NCBI GenBank assembly: GCA_963755085.1
Contig: CAVWIN010000020.1
Span: 62,001-126,000, forward strand
Direction of reading: 5' to 3'
DNA length: 64,000 bases
From: JACVRM01 sp963755085
Lineage (GTDB): Bacteria; Actinomycetota; Thermoleophilia; Gaiellales; Gaiellaceae
In this document: positions 1 to 8,326 of the stretch, one piece after another
Position numbering within the stretch: the first letter of the stretch is position 1
Layout: the number at the start of each line of letters is the position of its first letter
The notes under the pieces: model-generated
Told to the model about the DNA's origin: nothing
What the model saw: only the letters and a program-made list of their open reading frames with translations
The model's database searches: none
Translations under genes and position numbers: made by a program

Positions 1-103
1 CGCGCTGCTCGACCGCGCGCTCGCCGACCGGCCGGGCGCGCTGCGCCTCGTCGGCGTCGGCGTTTCCGGTCTCGAGCCGTTCCGCCAGCTCGCGCTGGTA
101 TAG
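1..103 (+). CDS. dinB: DNA polymerase IV, C-terminal fragment (runs in from the left)
   Basis: Only the last 33 codons are present, read from base 2 to the TAG at 101. The peptide contains RLVGVGVSGL, the strand-rich ending of the little-finger domain that grips DNA in Y-family translesion polymerases. The catalytic palm lies outside the window, so this rests on one short motif. The downstream hydrolase starts seven bases after the stop, so the two may be cotranscribed. Confidence 0.55.
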   Translation, partial: ALLDRALADRPGALRLVGVGVSGLEPFRQLALV

Positions 104-110
104 ACGCCGC

Positions 111-998
111 GTGATCGTCCGCACCGTCCTCGGCGACGTCGACCCGCAGGAGCTGGGGCCCTGCGATGCGCACGAGCACCTGTTCCTGGTCACGCCGGCC
201 CAGCCCGGCGACGAGTTCGCCGATGTCGAGAAGGCGATCGAGGAGGCGCAGACACTGGTCGCCGCCGGCGGCCGCGCGCTCGTCGACTGGACGCCGATCG
301 GCCTGGGGCGCAACCTCGAGGGTCTCGAGCGGGTCGCGCGCGCGACCGGGCTGCACATCGTCGCCGCGACGGGCCTGCACCGGGACCCGCACTACACGCG
401 CGAGGACCCGCTCCGCGCGGCCGGAGAAGAGGAGCTTGCCGGCCGCTTCGCGGAGGATCTCGACCGCTGCGGGATCATCAAGATCGGCGCCGGCTACCAC
501 GCCCTCTCGCCGTTCGAGGCGAAGGCATTCGCCGCCGCCGCCATCGCCCACCAGCGCACGGGCACGCCCGTCTGCGTCCACACAGAGCACGGGACAATGG
601 GGCTGCAGCTGGTGGAACGGCTCGAGGCCGCGGGCGTCCCGCCCGAGAGCGTCGTGCTCGCCCACCTCGACCGCAACCCGGACGCCGGCGAGCATGCCGA
701 GACGGCCGCGACCGGCGCCTGGCTCCAGTTCGACGGGCCCGGCCGGACGAAGTACTGGCCGGACTCGACAATCCTCGCGCTCATCGCCGACCTGGCTGAG
801 CGTGGCCACGCCGGGCGCATGCTGCTTGGCGGCGACACCGGACGCGCCTCGATGATGCGCGCCTACGGCGGGGGGCCCGGGCTCGACTACCTGTTCGCCC
901 GGTTCAAGCCGCGGCTCGAGCACGAGCTCGGCGCCAACCTCGCCGAGCAGGTGTTCGTCCGCAACCCGGCTCGGGCGTTCGCCTTCAGTCCGAAGTAG
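111..998 (+). CDS. Phosphotriesterase-family metal-dependent hydrolase
   Basis: A 295-residue amidohydrolase-superfamily TIM barrel of the PTE/PHP group. The expected binuclear metal ligands are visible: HEH at residues 21-23, a lysine at 124 in IIKIGAG (normally carbamylated), His157 in CVHTEH, His185 in LAHLDRN and Asp242 in GGDTGR. Family members hydrolyse phosphotriesters, lactones or sugar-lactone-like substrates, and the substrate here cannot be told. The start is GTG. The lactonase-rich neighbourhood makes a sugar-lactone substrate plausible, but that is inference. Confidence 0.85.
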   Translation: MIVRTVLGDVDPQELGPCDAHEHLFLVTPAQPGDEFADVEKAIEEAQTLVAAGGRALVDWTPIGLGRNLEGLERVARATGLHIVAATGLHRDPHYTREDPLRAAGEEELAGRFAEDLDRCGIIKIGAGYHALSPFEAKAFAAAAIAHQRTGTPVCVHTEHGTMGLQLVERLEAAGVPPESVVLAHLDRNPDAGEHAETAATGAWLQFDGPGRTKYWPDSTILALIADLAERGHAGRMLLGGDTGRASMMRAYGGGPGLDYLFARFKPRLEHELGANLAEQVFVRNPARAFAFSPK

Positions 999-1224
999 TT
1001 GCGCGGCGCGCGACCGCGCCGGCCCGCACGATCGTCATCTCTTCCAGCGACGTGAACGGCCGCCAGGGGCCGGGCTCCCACTCGGTGCCGTGGCACATCG
1101 GGCACGCCGGCGGCCCGCGGCGGATGGCGATGCCGTAGCCGCAGCTTGCGCATACAAGGGTGATGGTGGTGGTCGCCGCTTCTCTCGGGGGTACGAGCAG
1201 AGCGCCTCCTCGGTCACCAGACAC
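985..1224 (-). CDS. Small zinc-ribbon protein
   Basis: A 79-residue protein with two cysteine knuckles, CASCGYG near residue 25 and CPMCHG near residue 42, which would bind one zinc or iron as in rubredoxin-like ribbons. The proposed GTG start gives a short basic leader before the ribbon. It converges on the phosphotriesterase gene and overlaps its last codons by 14 bases. The role is unknown. The spaced CxxC pairs make it unlikely to be a chance frame. Confidence 0.6.
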   Translation of the reverse strand: MSGDRGGALLVPPREAATTTITLVCASCGYGIAIRRGPPACPMCHGTEWEPGPWRPFTSLEEMTIVRAGAVARRATTSD

Positions 1225-1263
1225 GGTACCGGGCGCCGCTGTGGACGAACCGTTAAGAAGGCC

Positions 1264-2289
1264 TCACCTTTCGCGAATCCGGCGCGCGCCCTCGACCATG
1301 TGCTCGAGCTTCGCGCTCGCGGCCCACCGCGCGGTCTGCGAGAGGCCACAGTCGGGACTGACCGACAGGCGTTCGGCGGGCACGTAGCGCAGGCACACGT
1401 CGATCCGCTCCTCCACGTCCTCGGGTGTCTCGATGTAGTAGCTCTTCACGTCGATGACGCCAGCACCGACGTCGTGGCGCTCGGCGATCGTCCCGAGCAG
1501 CTCGATCTCGGCGAGCTCACGGCTGGCCAGCTCGAGATGCAGCTCGTCCGCGGCCAGGTCTCCGAACGCCGGGAACATCGGCGCGTAGCGGCGCTTCGCG
1601 ACCGCGCGCCCCTTGTAGTTCCCGAAGCAGAGATGGGTGCCGAGGTAGCACCGCCCGACGACCGGCTCCACCGTTCGGTTGAAGAGATCGACGAGCCGCG
1701 CCGGATCCTCGCGCGCGGCGTACACGCTCATCGACGGCTCGTCGACGGTGAGGATCTCGCAGCCGACCTTGACGAGCGCCACGAGCTCGGCCTGCACGAT
1801 CGGCAGGAGCGCCTCGGCGACCGCCCATCGGTCGGGGTAGTCGGCGTTCGGCTCGATACGTCCGGACAGGGTGTACGGCCCGGGGACGCTCGCCTTGAGC
1901 CGAGGCCCGGGCGGCGCGAGCTCCTGGAGGCGGCGCCACTCGTCGAGGACACCGAGCCCGCGCGGGGCGGCGAGCTCTCCCGTGAGCGTGTGGCGTCCGC
2001 GCTGGTCGTGCGCGGGCGGCCCCCAGCGCCGCCGTGGCTCGTGCTCGAGCTCGAGCCCGTCGAGGTAGGCATAGAACGAGAGGTTGAAGTCGAAGCGCGT
2101 CTGCTCGCCGTCGGTGATCACGTCCAGCCCCGCGCGCACCTGGTCGCCGATCGCCGCCGAAACTGCGTCCCGCGTGGCCTCCTCGAGGTCGTCGGGGCCG
2201 AAATCGTCGATCTGCTCGGCGACCAGCTCGAGCCAGCCGGGAAACGGGTAGCTGCCGATCACCGTCGTCCTCACAGGCTCGTGCGGCAT
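1264..2289 (-). CDS. MetE C-terminal-like, cobalamin-independent methionine synthase family protein
   Basis: This 341-residue protein has the catalytic barrel of the MetE family only, without the N-terminal half of classical MetE. It starts with RTTVIGSYP, typical of the family, and carries the likely zinc-ligand segments GTHLCFGN and SPDCGL near the C-terminus. Family members move a methyl or alkyl group to a thiol such as homocysteine. It is divergent from the SDR operon, with a putative GntR operator in the 56-base gap, so it is probably co-regulated with sugar catabolism genes. Its methyl donor is unknown. Confidence 0.85.
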   Translation of the reverse strand: MPHEPVRTTVIGSYPFPGWLELVAEQIDDFGPDDLEEATRDAVSAAIGDQVRAGLDVITDGEQTRFDFNLSFYAYLDGLELEHEPRRRWGPPAHDQRGRHTLTGELAAPRGLGVLDEWRRLQELAPPGPRLKASVPGPYTLSGRIEPNADYPDRWAVAEALLPIVQAELVALVKVGCEILTVDEPSMSVYAAREDPARLVDLFNRTVEPVVGRCYLGTHLCFGNYKGRAVAKRRYAPMFPAFGDLAADELHLELASRELAEIELLGTIAERHDVGAGVIDVKSYYIETPEDVEERIDVCLRYVPAERLSVSPDCGLSQTARWAASAKLEHMVEGARRIRER

Positions 2290-2310
2290 CCGAGGACCCT
2301 ACGCGGCTCG

Positions 2311-2338
2311 TTGCTCTCCCGTCTAGACAGCTATACAG
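2311..2338 (+). promoter_or_regulatory. Promoter with HutC/GntR-type operator
   Basis: The 56-base gap between the divergent genes contains GTCTAGAC at 2321-2328, which fits the GT-N-TA-N-AC operator pattern of HutC-type GntR regulators. It continues as GTCTAGACAGCTATAC with GTxTA and TAxAC arms. A plus-strand promoter overlaps it: TTGCTC at 2311-2316, 15-base spacer, TATACA at 2332-2337. That would start transcription at or next to the GTG at 2346, giving a leaderless mRNA. A bound repressor would block the -10 box. Confidence 0.6.
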
Positions 2339-2345
2339 TCGGCCG

Positions 2346-3095
2346 GTGCTCGACGTGTTCGACGTGAGCGGGCGCCGCGTGGTGGTGACCGGCGCGTCGA
2401 GCGGCATCGGCGAGGCGGTCGCCGCGGCCTTCGGGCGCGCAGGTGCGCGCGTCGCCGGGATCTCGCTCGACGGCGGCGGTCATGGAGACGGCATCTTCGT
2501 CCAGGGCGACACCGGCGACCGGGAGGCGGTCGAGGCGCTCGCGAGCCGCGTCGTCGCCGAGTGGGGCGGCATCGACGTCTGGGTCAACAACGCCGCGGGG
2601 CTGCTCGTAAAGCCGCTCGTAGAGACGACGGACGAGGACTGGCACGGCCTGCTGGCGGCGAACCTCCACGGCTACTTCTACGGCTGCCGGGCGGCCGCCC
2701 GGCAGATGCTGGTGCAGGGCGGCGGGCGGATCGTGAACATCTCCTCGGCAGCGGACGTGCTCGCCGTCCCGGACCTGGGCGCGTACACGGCGGCGAAGGG
2801 GGCGATCGTCGCGCTCACGAAGGTGATCGCCCTCGAGCTCGCGCCGGCCGGGATCACCGCCAACGCGGTCGCGCCGGGCGCGATCGACACGCCGCTGAAC
2901 GCGACCGCGTACACGCCGGCCGTCCGCCGGACGTACGAGGAGCGGATCGCGCTCGGCCGTATCGGCACGGCCGACGAGGTCGCAGATGTCGTGGTCTTTC
3001 TGGCGTCCGACGCGGCCCGCTACGTCACCGGCCAGGAGCTCGTCGTGGACGGCGGTCTGACCATCAACGGCGCGGTCGGGCATGCGCGGGATTGA
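2346..3095 (+). CDS. SDR-family oxidoreductase
   Basis: A classical short-chain dehydrogenase of 249 residues. It shows the TGASSGIG nucleotide-binding loop near residue 17, NNAAG near 80, the active-site serine in ISSAAD, the YTAAK catalytic Tyr-Lys pair, and a C-terminal VVDGG. It would oxidise or reduce a sugar or polyol hydroxyl with NAD(P). It is the first gene of a plus-strand operon, and the downstream lactonase overlaps it by 14 bases. This fits a dehydrogenase making a lactone that the next enzyme opens. Confidence 0.88.
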   Translation: MLDVFDVSGRRVVVTGASSGIGEAVAAAFGRAGARVAGISLDGGGHGDGIFVQGDTGDREAVEALASRVVAEWGGIDVWVNNAAGLLVKPLVETTDEDWHGLLAANLHGYFYGCRAAARQMLVQGGGRIVNISSAADVLAVPDLGAYTAAKGAIVALTKVIALELAPAGITANAVAPGAIDTPLNATAYTPAVRRTYEERIALGRIGTADEVADVVVFLASDAARYVTGQELVVDGGLTINGAVGHARD

Positions 3096-3891
3096 GCTGC
3101 TCGTCGAGGGGCTCGACCACCCCGAGGGGGTGTGCTGGGACCCCGGCGCCCGTGTGCTCTGGGCAGGTGGCGAGGCGGGACAGCTCTACCGGGTCGATGT
3201 CGACGCGCGCACCTGGGACGAGGTCGCGCGGGCGCCCGGGTTCGTGCTCGGCCTTGCCGTCGACGCCCGCGGCCGCCTCGCGATCTGCTGCGGCGACGAC
3301 GGCCTCCTCTGCGTCTACGACGGCGAGGTGCGGGTGCTCCGCGACGGCCTGCCGTTCCCGAACTACCCGGCGTTCGGCCCGGACGGGTCGCTCTACGTGT
3401 CGGCGAGCGGCCGGTGGAGCGCGAACGACGGCCGCGTCTACCGGATCGCGCCGGACGGCGGCGTCGAGGTGCTCACCGACCTCGTCACCCACTTCCCGAA
3501 CGGCTGCGCGGTCAGCGCCGACGGCCGGTGGCTCTGGATCGTGGAGAGTTACGAGCCCAGGCTGAGCCGGATCGACCTCCATTCCGGAGCGGTCGAGGAG
3601 CTGGCCCGGCTCGACGGCACCGTGCCCGACGGCGTTGCCTTCACCACCGACGGCGGAGTGCTCGTCTCGTGCTACCGGCCTGACCGCATCCTCCACGTGT
3701 TGCCCGATGGCCGCATCGAGACGGTCGCGGAGGACCCGCAGGGCACGCACCTCGCGGCGCCGACGAACATCGCCTTCGCCGGCGACCGCCTGGTCTCGGC
3801 GAACCTCGGACGCTGGCATCTGACCCTGATCCACACGGAGCTGCGCGGGGTGCCGCTGCACCGGCCCGACCACTGGGCGGCCGACGCGTGA
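3082..3891 (+). CDS. SMP-30/gluconolactonase-family protein
   Basis: A 269-residue beta-propeller lactonase of the SMP-30/gluconolaconase/LRE type, with repeated blades such as HPEGVCWD, PNYPAFGPDGSLY and PDGVAF. It probably hydrolyses a sugar lactone made by the SDR encoded just upstream. The ATG lies inside the end of the SDR gene, indicating translational coupling. No signal peptide is visible, so it should act in the cytoplasm. Confidence 0.85.
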   Translation: MRGIELLVEGLDHPEGVCWDPGARVLWAGGEAGQLYRVDVDARTWDEVARAPGFVLGLAVDARGRLAICCGDDGLLCVYDGEVRVLRDGLPFPNYPAFGPDGSLYVSASGRWSANDGRVYRIAPDGGVEVLTDLVTHFPNGCAVSADGRWLWIVESYEPRLSRIDLHSGAVEELARLDGTVPDGVAFTTDGGVLVSCYRPDRILHVLPDGRIETVAEDPQGTHLAAPTNIAFAGDRLVSANLGRWHLTLIHTELRGVPLHRPDHWAADA

Positions 3892-4598
3892 CCACCTTCG
3901 TCCCCCGCTACCACGAGATCGAGCAGGCGCTGCGCGCGCGGATCGCGGAGCTGGCACCGCATGCGCCGCTGCCCTCGGATGCGCAGCTCTGCGAGGAGTT
4001 CGGCGTCTCCCGCATGACCGCACGCGGCGCCGTGCAGCGGCTCGTCCACGAAGGGCTCGTCTACCGCGTCCCCGGCCGCGGCACCTTCGTGGCGCCTTCG
4101 CGGGCCAACCGGACGGCCAGCCGGATCATGTCCTTCTCCGACGAGATGCGCCGGCGTGGGCGGACGCCGGCGTCGCGGGTCGTGCAGAAGCGGCGGCGAC
4201 CCGCGACCGATGCCGAGCGGCACCGGCTCGACGTCGAGGAGGTTGTCGTCCTGCGCCGCGTCCGGCTCGCGGACGGGCAGCCTGTCGCGCTGGAGACGGC
4301 GGTCTTCCCGGCCGACAAGGTCGAGCCGGTGCTCGAGGGGCTCGAGCACGACGGATCGCTCTTCGCCACGCTGGCCGACGCCGGCCTCGTCCCGACGGCG
4401 GGCTCCGCCTCCCTGCAGGCCGAGGCCGCGACCGCCGAGGACGCGCGGCTGCTCGACGTGAAGCGCGGCGCGCCGCTGCTCGTCGAGCGGCGGCTGATTC
4501 GCGACCAGGCGGGCACGCCGCTCGAGTGGACGGAGAGCCGCTACGCCGGCTCGCGCTACGGCCTCGACGTCGATTTCGAGGTTGAGCTGCCCGGGTGA
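3888..4598 (+). CDS. GntR/HutC-family transcriptional regulator
   Basis: A 236-residue regulator with an N-terminal winged helix (about residues 8-72, core LCEEFGVSRMTARGAVQRL) and a C-terminal UTRA ligand-binding domain (about 90-230). The UTRA domain usually binds a sugar or amino-acid metabolite. It is inside the operon it probably represses, overlapping the lactonase stop by four bases. GTCTAGAC-type operators typical of HutC regulators lie upstream of this operon and of the 18.2 kb divergent pair, so it is the likely controller of both. Confidence 0.9.
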   Translation: MTTFVPRYHEIEQALRARIAELAPHAPLPSDAQLCEEFGVSRMTARGAVQRLVHEGLVYRVPGRGTFVAPSRANRTASRIMSFSDEMRRRGRTPASRVVQKRRRPATDAERHRLDVEEVVVLRRVRLADGQPVALETAVFPADKVEPVLEGLEHDGSLFATLADAGLVPTAGSASLQAEAATAEDARLLDVKRGAPLLVERRLIRDQAGTPLEWTESRYAGSRYGLDVDFEVELPG

Positions 4599-4609
4599 CA
4601 GGAGGAGGC

Positions 4610-5752
4610 ATGACGGACATCACGGATCTCAGGGCCGGGGTCGTGGGCACCGGTTTCATCGGCGTCGTCCACGTCGACGCCCTGCGTCGCCTCGGCGTCA
4701 CGGTGGCCGGCGTCGTCGGCTCGTCGCCCGAGCGTGCGGCCGCGAAGGCGGCCGCGCCGGTCTACGACAGCTACGAGGCGCTGCTCGGCGACGAGTCGGT
4801 CGACGTCGTCCACCTGACGACGCCGAACAACCTGCACTACCCGCAGGTGAAGCAGGCGCTCGCCGCCGGCAAGCACGTCGTCTGCGAGAAGCCACTCGCC
4901 ATGACGTCGGCCGAGTCGGGCGAGCTGCTCGGGCTCGCGGAGGCGAGCGGGCTCGTGCACTGCACGAACTTCAACATCCGCTTCTACCCCATGATCCAGG
5001 AGGCCCGGGCGCGCGTCCGGGCCGGCCGGCTCGGCGACGTCTGGAACGCCCACGGCGGCTACCTGCAGGACTGGCTGCAGCAGCCCACGGACTGGAACTG
5101 GCGCCTCGAGCCCGAGCGCGGCGGCGACCTGCGCGCCGTCGGCGACATCGGCTCGCACTGGCTCGATCTCGTCCAGTTCGTGAGCGGCCGGCGCGTGGAG
5201 AGCCTGCTCGCCGACCTCGCCACCACGATCCCGGTGCGCCGGCGCCCGCTCGGCGAGGTCGAGACCTATGCCGACGCCGGCGACATCGAGCGCGCCGACG
5301 CGCACATGACGACCGAGGACCTCGCGCACATCCTGCTGCGCTTCGAGGGCGGCATGCGCGGGTCGCTCGTCGTCTCACAGGTGAGCGCAGGCCGCAAGAA
5401 CTCGCTGCGCTTCGAGCTGGACGGCTCGCGCACGGCGCTCGCGTGGGACTCCGAGCGGCACGAGGAGCTGTGGCTCGGCCACCGCGAGAAGGCCAACGAG
5501 GTGCTGCTGCGCAACCCCGGGCTGCTCAGCCCCGAGGCGGCCGCGCGCACGCACCTGCCGGCCGGGCACGCGGATGGTTTCGCGGACACATTCCGCGAGC
5601 TCTACCGCGCCGTCTACACGGCTGTAGCGTCGGGCCGCCCGCCGCCGGAGCCCGACTATCCGACGTTCGCCGCCGGGCACTGGGAGAACGTGCTCGGCGA
5701 CGCGATCGCGCTTTCCGACCATGAACGACGATGGGTGGAGGTGGAACGATGA
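4610..5752 (+). CDS. Gfo/Idh/MocA-family oxidoreductase (first copy)
   Basis: A 380-residue NAD(P)-dependent dehydrogenase. The N-terminal Rossmann fold carries GTGFIG, the cofactor-binding region ends in the conserved CEKPLA motif, and GDIGSHWLD is the substrate-pocket motif. Relatives oxidise inositols, inosamines and sugars. I chose the ATG at 4610 over the GTG at 4595 because GGAGGAG at 4601-4607 is correctly spaced for it. Its stop overlaps the next start (ATGA). Confidence 0.88.
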   Translation: MTDITDLRAGVVGTGFIGVVHVDALRRLGVTVAGVVGSSPERAAAKAAAPVYDSYEALLGDESVDVVHLTTPNNLHYPQVKQALAAGKHVVCEKPLAMTSAESGELLGLAEASGLVHCTNFNIRFYPMIQEARARVRAGRLGDVWNAHGGYLQDWLQQPTDWNWRLEPERGGDLRAVGDIGSHWLDLVQFVSGRRVESLLADLATTIPVRRRPLGEVETYADAGDIERADAHMTTEDLAHILLRFEGGMRGSLVVSQVSAGRKNSLRFELDGSRTALAWDSERHEELWLGHREKANEVLLRNPGLLSPEAAARTHLPAGHADGFADTFRELYRAVYTAVASGRPPPEPDYPTFAAGHWENVLGDAIALSDHERRWVEVER

Positions 5753-6657
5753 AGCTGGGCCTGCTGACCGCGGCCTTCCCGGATCTGACCCTCGAGCAGG
5801 TCGCCGAATGGGCGGCCGGCGAGGGCTTCCAGGCGCTCGAGATCGCCTGCTGGCCGGCCTCGGGCGGCGAGCGGCGACGCTACGCCGGCGTCACGCACAT
5901 CGACGTCGACAGCTTCGATCCCGACGAGGTGCACGCGATCATGGAGCGGCACGGGCTGATCATCTCGGCGCTCGCCTACTACCCCAACAACCTGCACCCG
6001 GACAACGAGCACCGGGAGGCGGTCAACGGGCACCTGCTCAAGGTCGTCGATGCCGCCGAACGGCTCGGCGCCGACGTCGTCGGCACGTTCGTCGGCAACG
6101 ACAAGGACCGGCCGCTGACCGAGAACCTCGACCGCTTCCGCCAGATCTGGCCTCCACTGATCGCCTACGCGGGCGAGCGCGGCGTGAAGATCGCGATCGA
6201 GAACTGCCCGATGATCTTCTCCTACGACGAGTGGCCGGGCGGCAACAACCTCGCCTGGGCGCCGGCGATCTGGGACGAGATGTTCTCGGCCATCCCGGCG
6301 GACAACTTCGGGCTCAACATCGACCCGTCGCACCTCGTCTGGCTGATGATCGACTACGAGCGGGCCGTCTACGACTACGGTGACCGCATCTTCCACGCGC
6401 ACGCCAAGGATCTGGAGATCCGCCGCGACGGCCTGTACCGCCACGGCTCGTTCTCCGGCGGCATCGGCTGGCAGGTGCCCCGGCTCCCCGGCCTCGGCGA
6501 AGTGGACTGGGGCCGCTTCACGGCCGCGCTGTATGCGGTCGGCTACGACCATGTCCTCTCGGTCGAGCACGAGGACCGCCGCTTCGAGGGCGACGAGGAG
6601 CTCGTGAAGCGGGGCTTCCTCCTGGCGCGCGACGTGCTGAGGCCGCGGGTGGTCTGA
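5749..6657 (+). CDS. Sugar phosphate isomerase/epimerase (TIM barrel)
   Basis: A 302-residue protein of the xylose-isomerase-like AP endonuclease 2 fold, as in IolE, IolI and MocC. Metal-ligand segments are visible: IENCPM (Glu), NIDPSH (Asp and His), HAHAKD (His) and SVEHED (Glu near the end). It would isomerise, epimerise or dehydrate a keto-sugar or keto-inositol. The ATG at 5749 has a GGTGGAGG ribosome site and overlaps the previous stop, so it is coupled to the Gfo/Idh/MocA gene. Confidence 0.85.
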   Translation: MKLGLLTAAFPDLTLEQVAEWAAGEGFQALEIACWPASGGERRRYAGVTHIDVDSFDPDEVHAIMERHGLIISALAYYPNNLHPDNEHREAVNGHLLKVVDAAERLGADVVGTFVGNDKDRPLTENLDRFRQIWPPLIAYAGERGVKIAIENCPMIFSYDEWPGGNNLAWAPAIWDEMFSAIPADNFGLNIDPSHLVWLMIDYERAVYDYGDRIFHAHAKDLEIRRDGLYRHGSFSGGIGWQVPRLPGLGEVDWGRFTAALYAVGYDHVLSVEHEDRRFEGDEELVKRGFLLARDVLRPRVV

Positions 6658-7559
6658 TGCTCCAGCTGACCGACGGCGGCATGGAGACGACGCTGATCTT
6701 CCGGGAGGGCATCGACCTGCCGGAGTTCGCTGCGTTCACCCTGCTGGCGTCGGAGAGCGGCCGGGGCGCGCTGCGGCGGTACTTCGAGCCATACGTCGAG
6801 CTCGCGGGCCGCCTCGGCGTCCCGCTCGTGCTCGACGCGCCGACCTGGCGGGCAAACCTCGACTGGGGCGAGAAGCTCGGCTACTCGCCGGAGGAGGTCG
6901 ACCAGGCGAGCCGTGACGGGGTAGCGCTGCTCGCGGAGCTGCGCTCGGATGCTGCCGGCGAGCCGCCGGTGCTCATCTGCGGCTGCGTCGGCCCGCGCGG
7001 CGATGCCTACGACGGCACCGTCAGGATGAGCGCGGAGGAAGCGGAGGCGTACCACGCGCGGCAGGTGGGGGTGTTCGCAGAGACCGATGCCGACCTGGTC
7101 AGCGGCCTGACCTTGCCGACGGTCGAAGAGGCGCTCGGCATCGCCCGGGCGGCCGTGGCGGCCGCGATGCCCGTGGTGATCTCGTTCACGGTCGAGACGG
7201 ACGGGCGCCTGCCGAGCGGGCAGCCGCTCGGCGAGGCGATCGAGCGGGTCGACATGGAAACCGACGGGGCGCCCCGCTACTTCATGATCAACTGCGCCCA
7301 CCCGACGCACTTCGAGCGGGCGCTGGCGGATGGAGGCGCGTGGCGCGGGCGGGTCCACGGCATCCGCGCAAACGCCTCGAAGCAGAGCCACGCCGAGCTG
7401 GACGAGCTCGGCCTCCTCGACGCCGGCGACCCCGAGGAGCTCGCTTCGGCGTACCTCGCACTGCAGCCGCTCCTGCCGAACCTCGAGGTGCTCGGCGGCT
7501 GCTGCGGCACCGACCACCGCCACATCGCGGCGATCGCCGAGGCCTGGCTCGCGGAATAG
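6657..7559 (+). CDS. Homocysteine S-methyltransferase family protein
   Basis: A 300-residue zinc-dependent methyltransferase barrel. It starts LTDGGMETTL, as the family does, and shows zinc ligands in INCAHP (about residue 211) and GGCCGTD (about 281). Members transfer methyl groups from S-methylmethionine, betaine or similar donors to homocysteine. It overlaps the upstream isomerase by one base (TGATG), so it is part of the sugar operon. That is unusual and suggests the substrate carries a methyl group, although this link is inference. Confidence 0.85.
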   Translation: MLQLTDGGMETTLIFREGIDLPEFAAFTLLASESGRGALRRYFEPYVELAGRLGVPLVLDAPTWRANLDWGEKLGYSPEEVDQASRDGVALLAELRSDAAGEPPVLICGCVGPRGDAYDGTVRMSAEEAEAYHARQVGVFAETDADLVSGLTLPTVEEALGIARAAVAAAMPVVISFTVETDGRLPSGQPLGEAIERVDMETDGAPRYFMINCAHPTHFERALADGGAWRGRVHGIRANASKQSHAELDELGLLDAGDPEELASAYLALQPLLPNLEVLGGCCGTDHRHIAAIAEAWLAE

Positions 7560-7588
7560 CGCCGCCCACGGCGCCGTTGTCACGACGC

Positions 7589-8326
7589 ATGCGGGTCGCG
7601 GAGCTCTGGCGGTACCCGGTCAAATCGCTCCGCGGCGACCCGATCGCGAAGGCCCGGATCACCCCTCTCGGCATCGACGGCGACCGCCTGGTGCAGGCTT
7701 TGCGGCCGGGCGGCCGCGTCTACACGGCGCGGACGCACCCGGGCATGCTCGGCCTCCAGGGCGGGCTCGACGACGGCGTGCCGACGATCGACGGCGTGCG
7801 CTGGGACACGCCGGAGGCGCTCGCCGCCATCCGCGCCGTCACGGCCGAGGACGCGGAGCTCGTGTTCTTCGACGGCGACGGCCCGCAGCGCCACGACGTC
7901 CTGCCCATGTCGGTGGCGACGGACGGCGGCGTGGCGGCCGTCGGCGTCGATGGGCGGCGCTTCCGCGCGAACGTCTACCTGGAAGGCGTCCGGGGCCTGG
8001 CCGAGCGCGACTGGGTCGGACGCGAGCTCCACCTCGGCGAGGCAGTGCTCGGCGTCCGCCAGGTGCGCGGACGCTGCGTGATGACGACGTACGACCCCGA
8101 CACGCTGGAGCAGGACATCACCGTGCTCCAGAAGATCGTCTTCGAGCTCGGCGGACGGACGGCGCTCGACTGCTACGTCATCCGGGCCGGCCACGTCCGC
8201 GTCGGCGACCGCGCCGAGGTCGGCGACTGGTGGACGATCCCGCGCGATTACGGCCGGTACTCGAAGGCGCCGACGTCAGGCGCGCGGTCGCGCCGCCGCC
8301 CGGTGAAGTCGACACGCGGCGCGTAG
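7589..8326 (+). CDS. MOSC-domain protein
   Basis: A 245-residue protein with an N-terminal MOSC barrel segment (ELWRYPVKSLRG) and a C-terminal MOSC domain (RANVYLEG, GVRQVRGRCVMTTYDP with the conserved cysteine). These proteins handle the sulfurated molybdenum cofactor, as in mARC-type N-reductases. The start is taken as the ATG 30 bases after the upstream gene. The 3' end overlaps the convergent beta-helix gene by 79 bases, and its last 20 residues look unlike the family, so the natural stop may have been lost. Confidence 0.8.
   Translation: MRVAELWRYPVKSLRGDPIAKARITPLGIDGDRLVQALRPGGRVYTARTHPGMLGLQGGLDDGVPTIDGVRWDTPEALAAIRAVTAEDAELVFFDGDGPQRHDVLPMSVATDGGVAAVGVDGRRFRANVYLEGVRGLAERDWVGRELHLGEAVLGVRQVRGRCVMTTYDPDTLEQDITVLQKIVFELGGRTALDCYVIRAGHVRVGDRAEVGDWWTIPRDYGRYSKAPTSGARSRRRPVKSTRGA

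Noticed and set aside
1090..2367. Plus-strand open frame of 425 codons opposite the MetE-like gene
   Set aside because: The minus frame has full family motifs, while this one has biased composition only.
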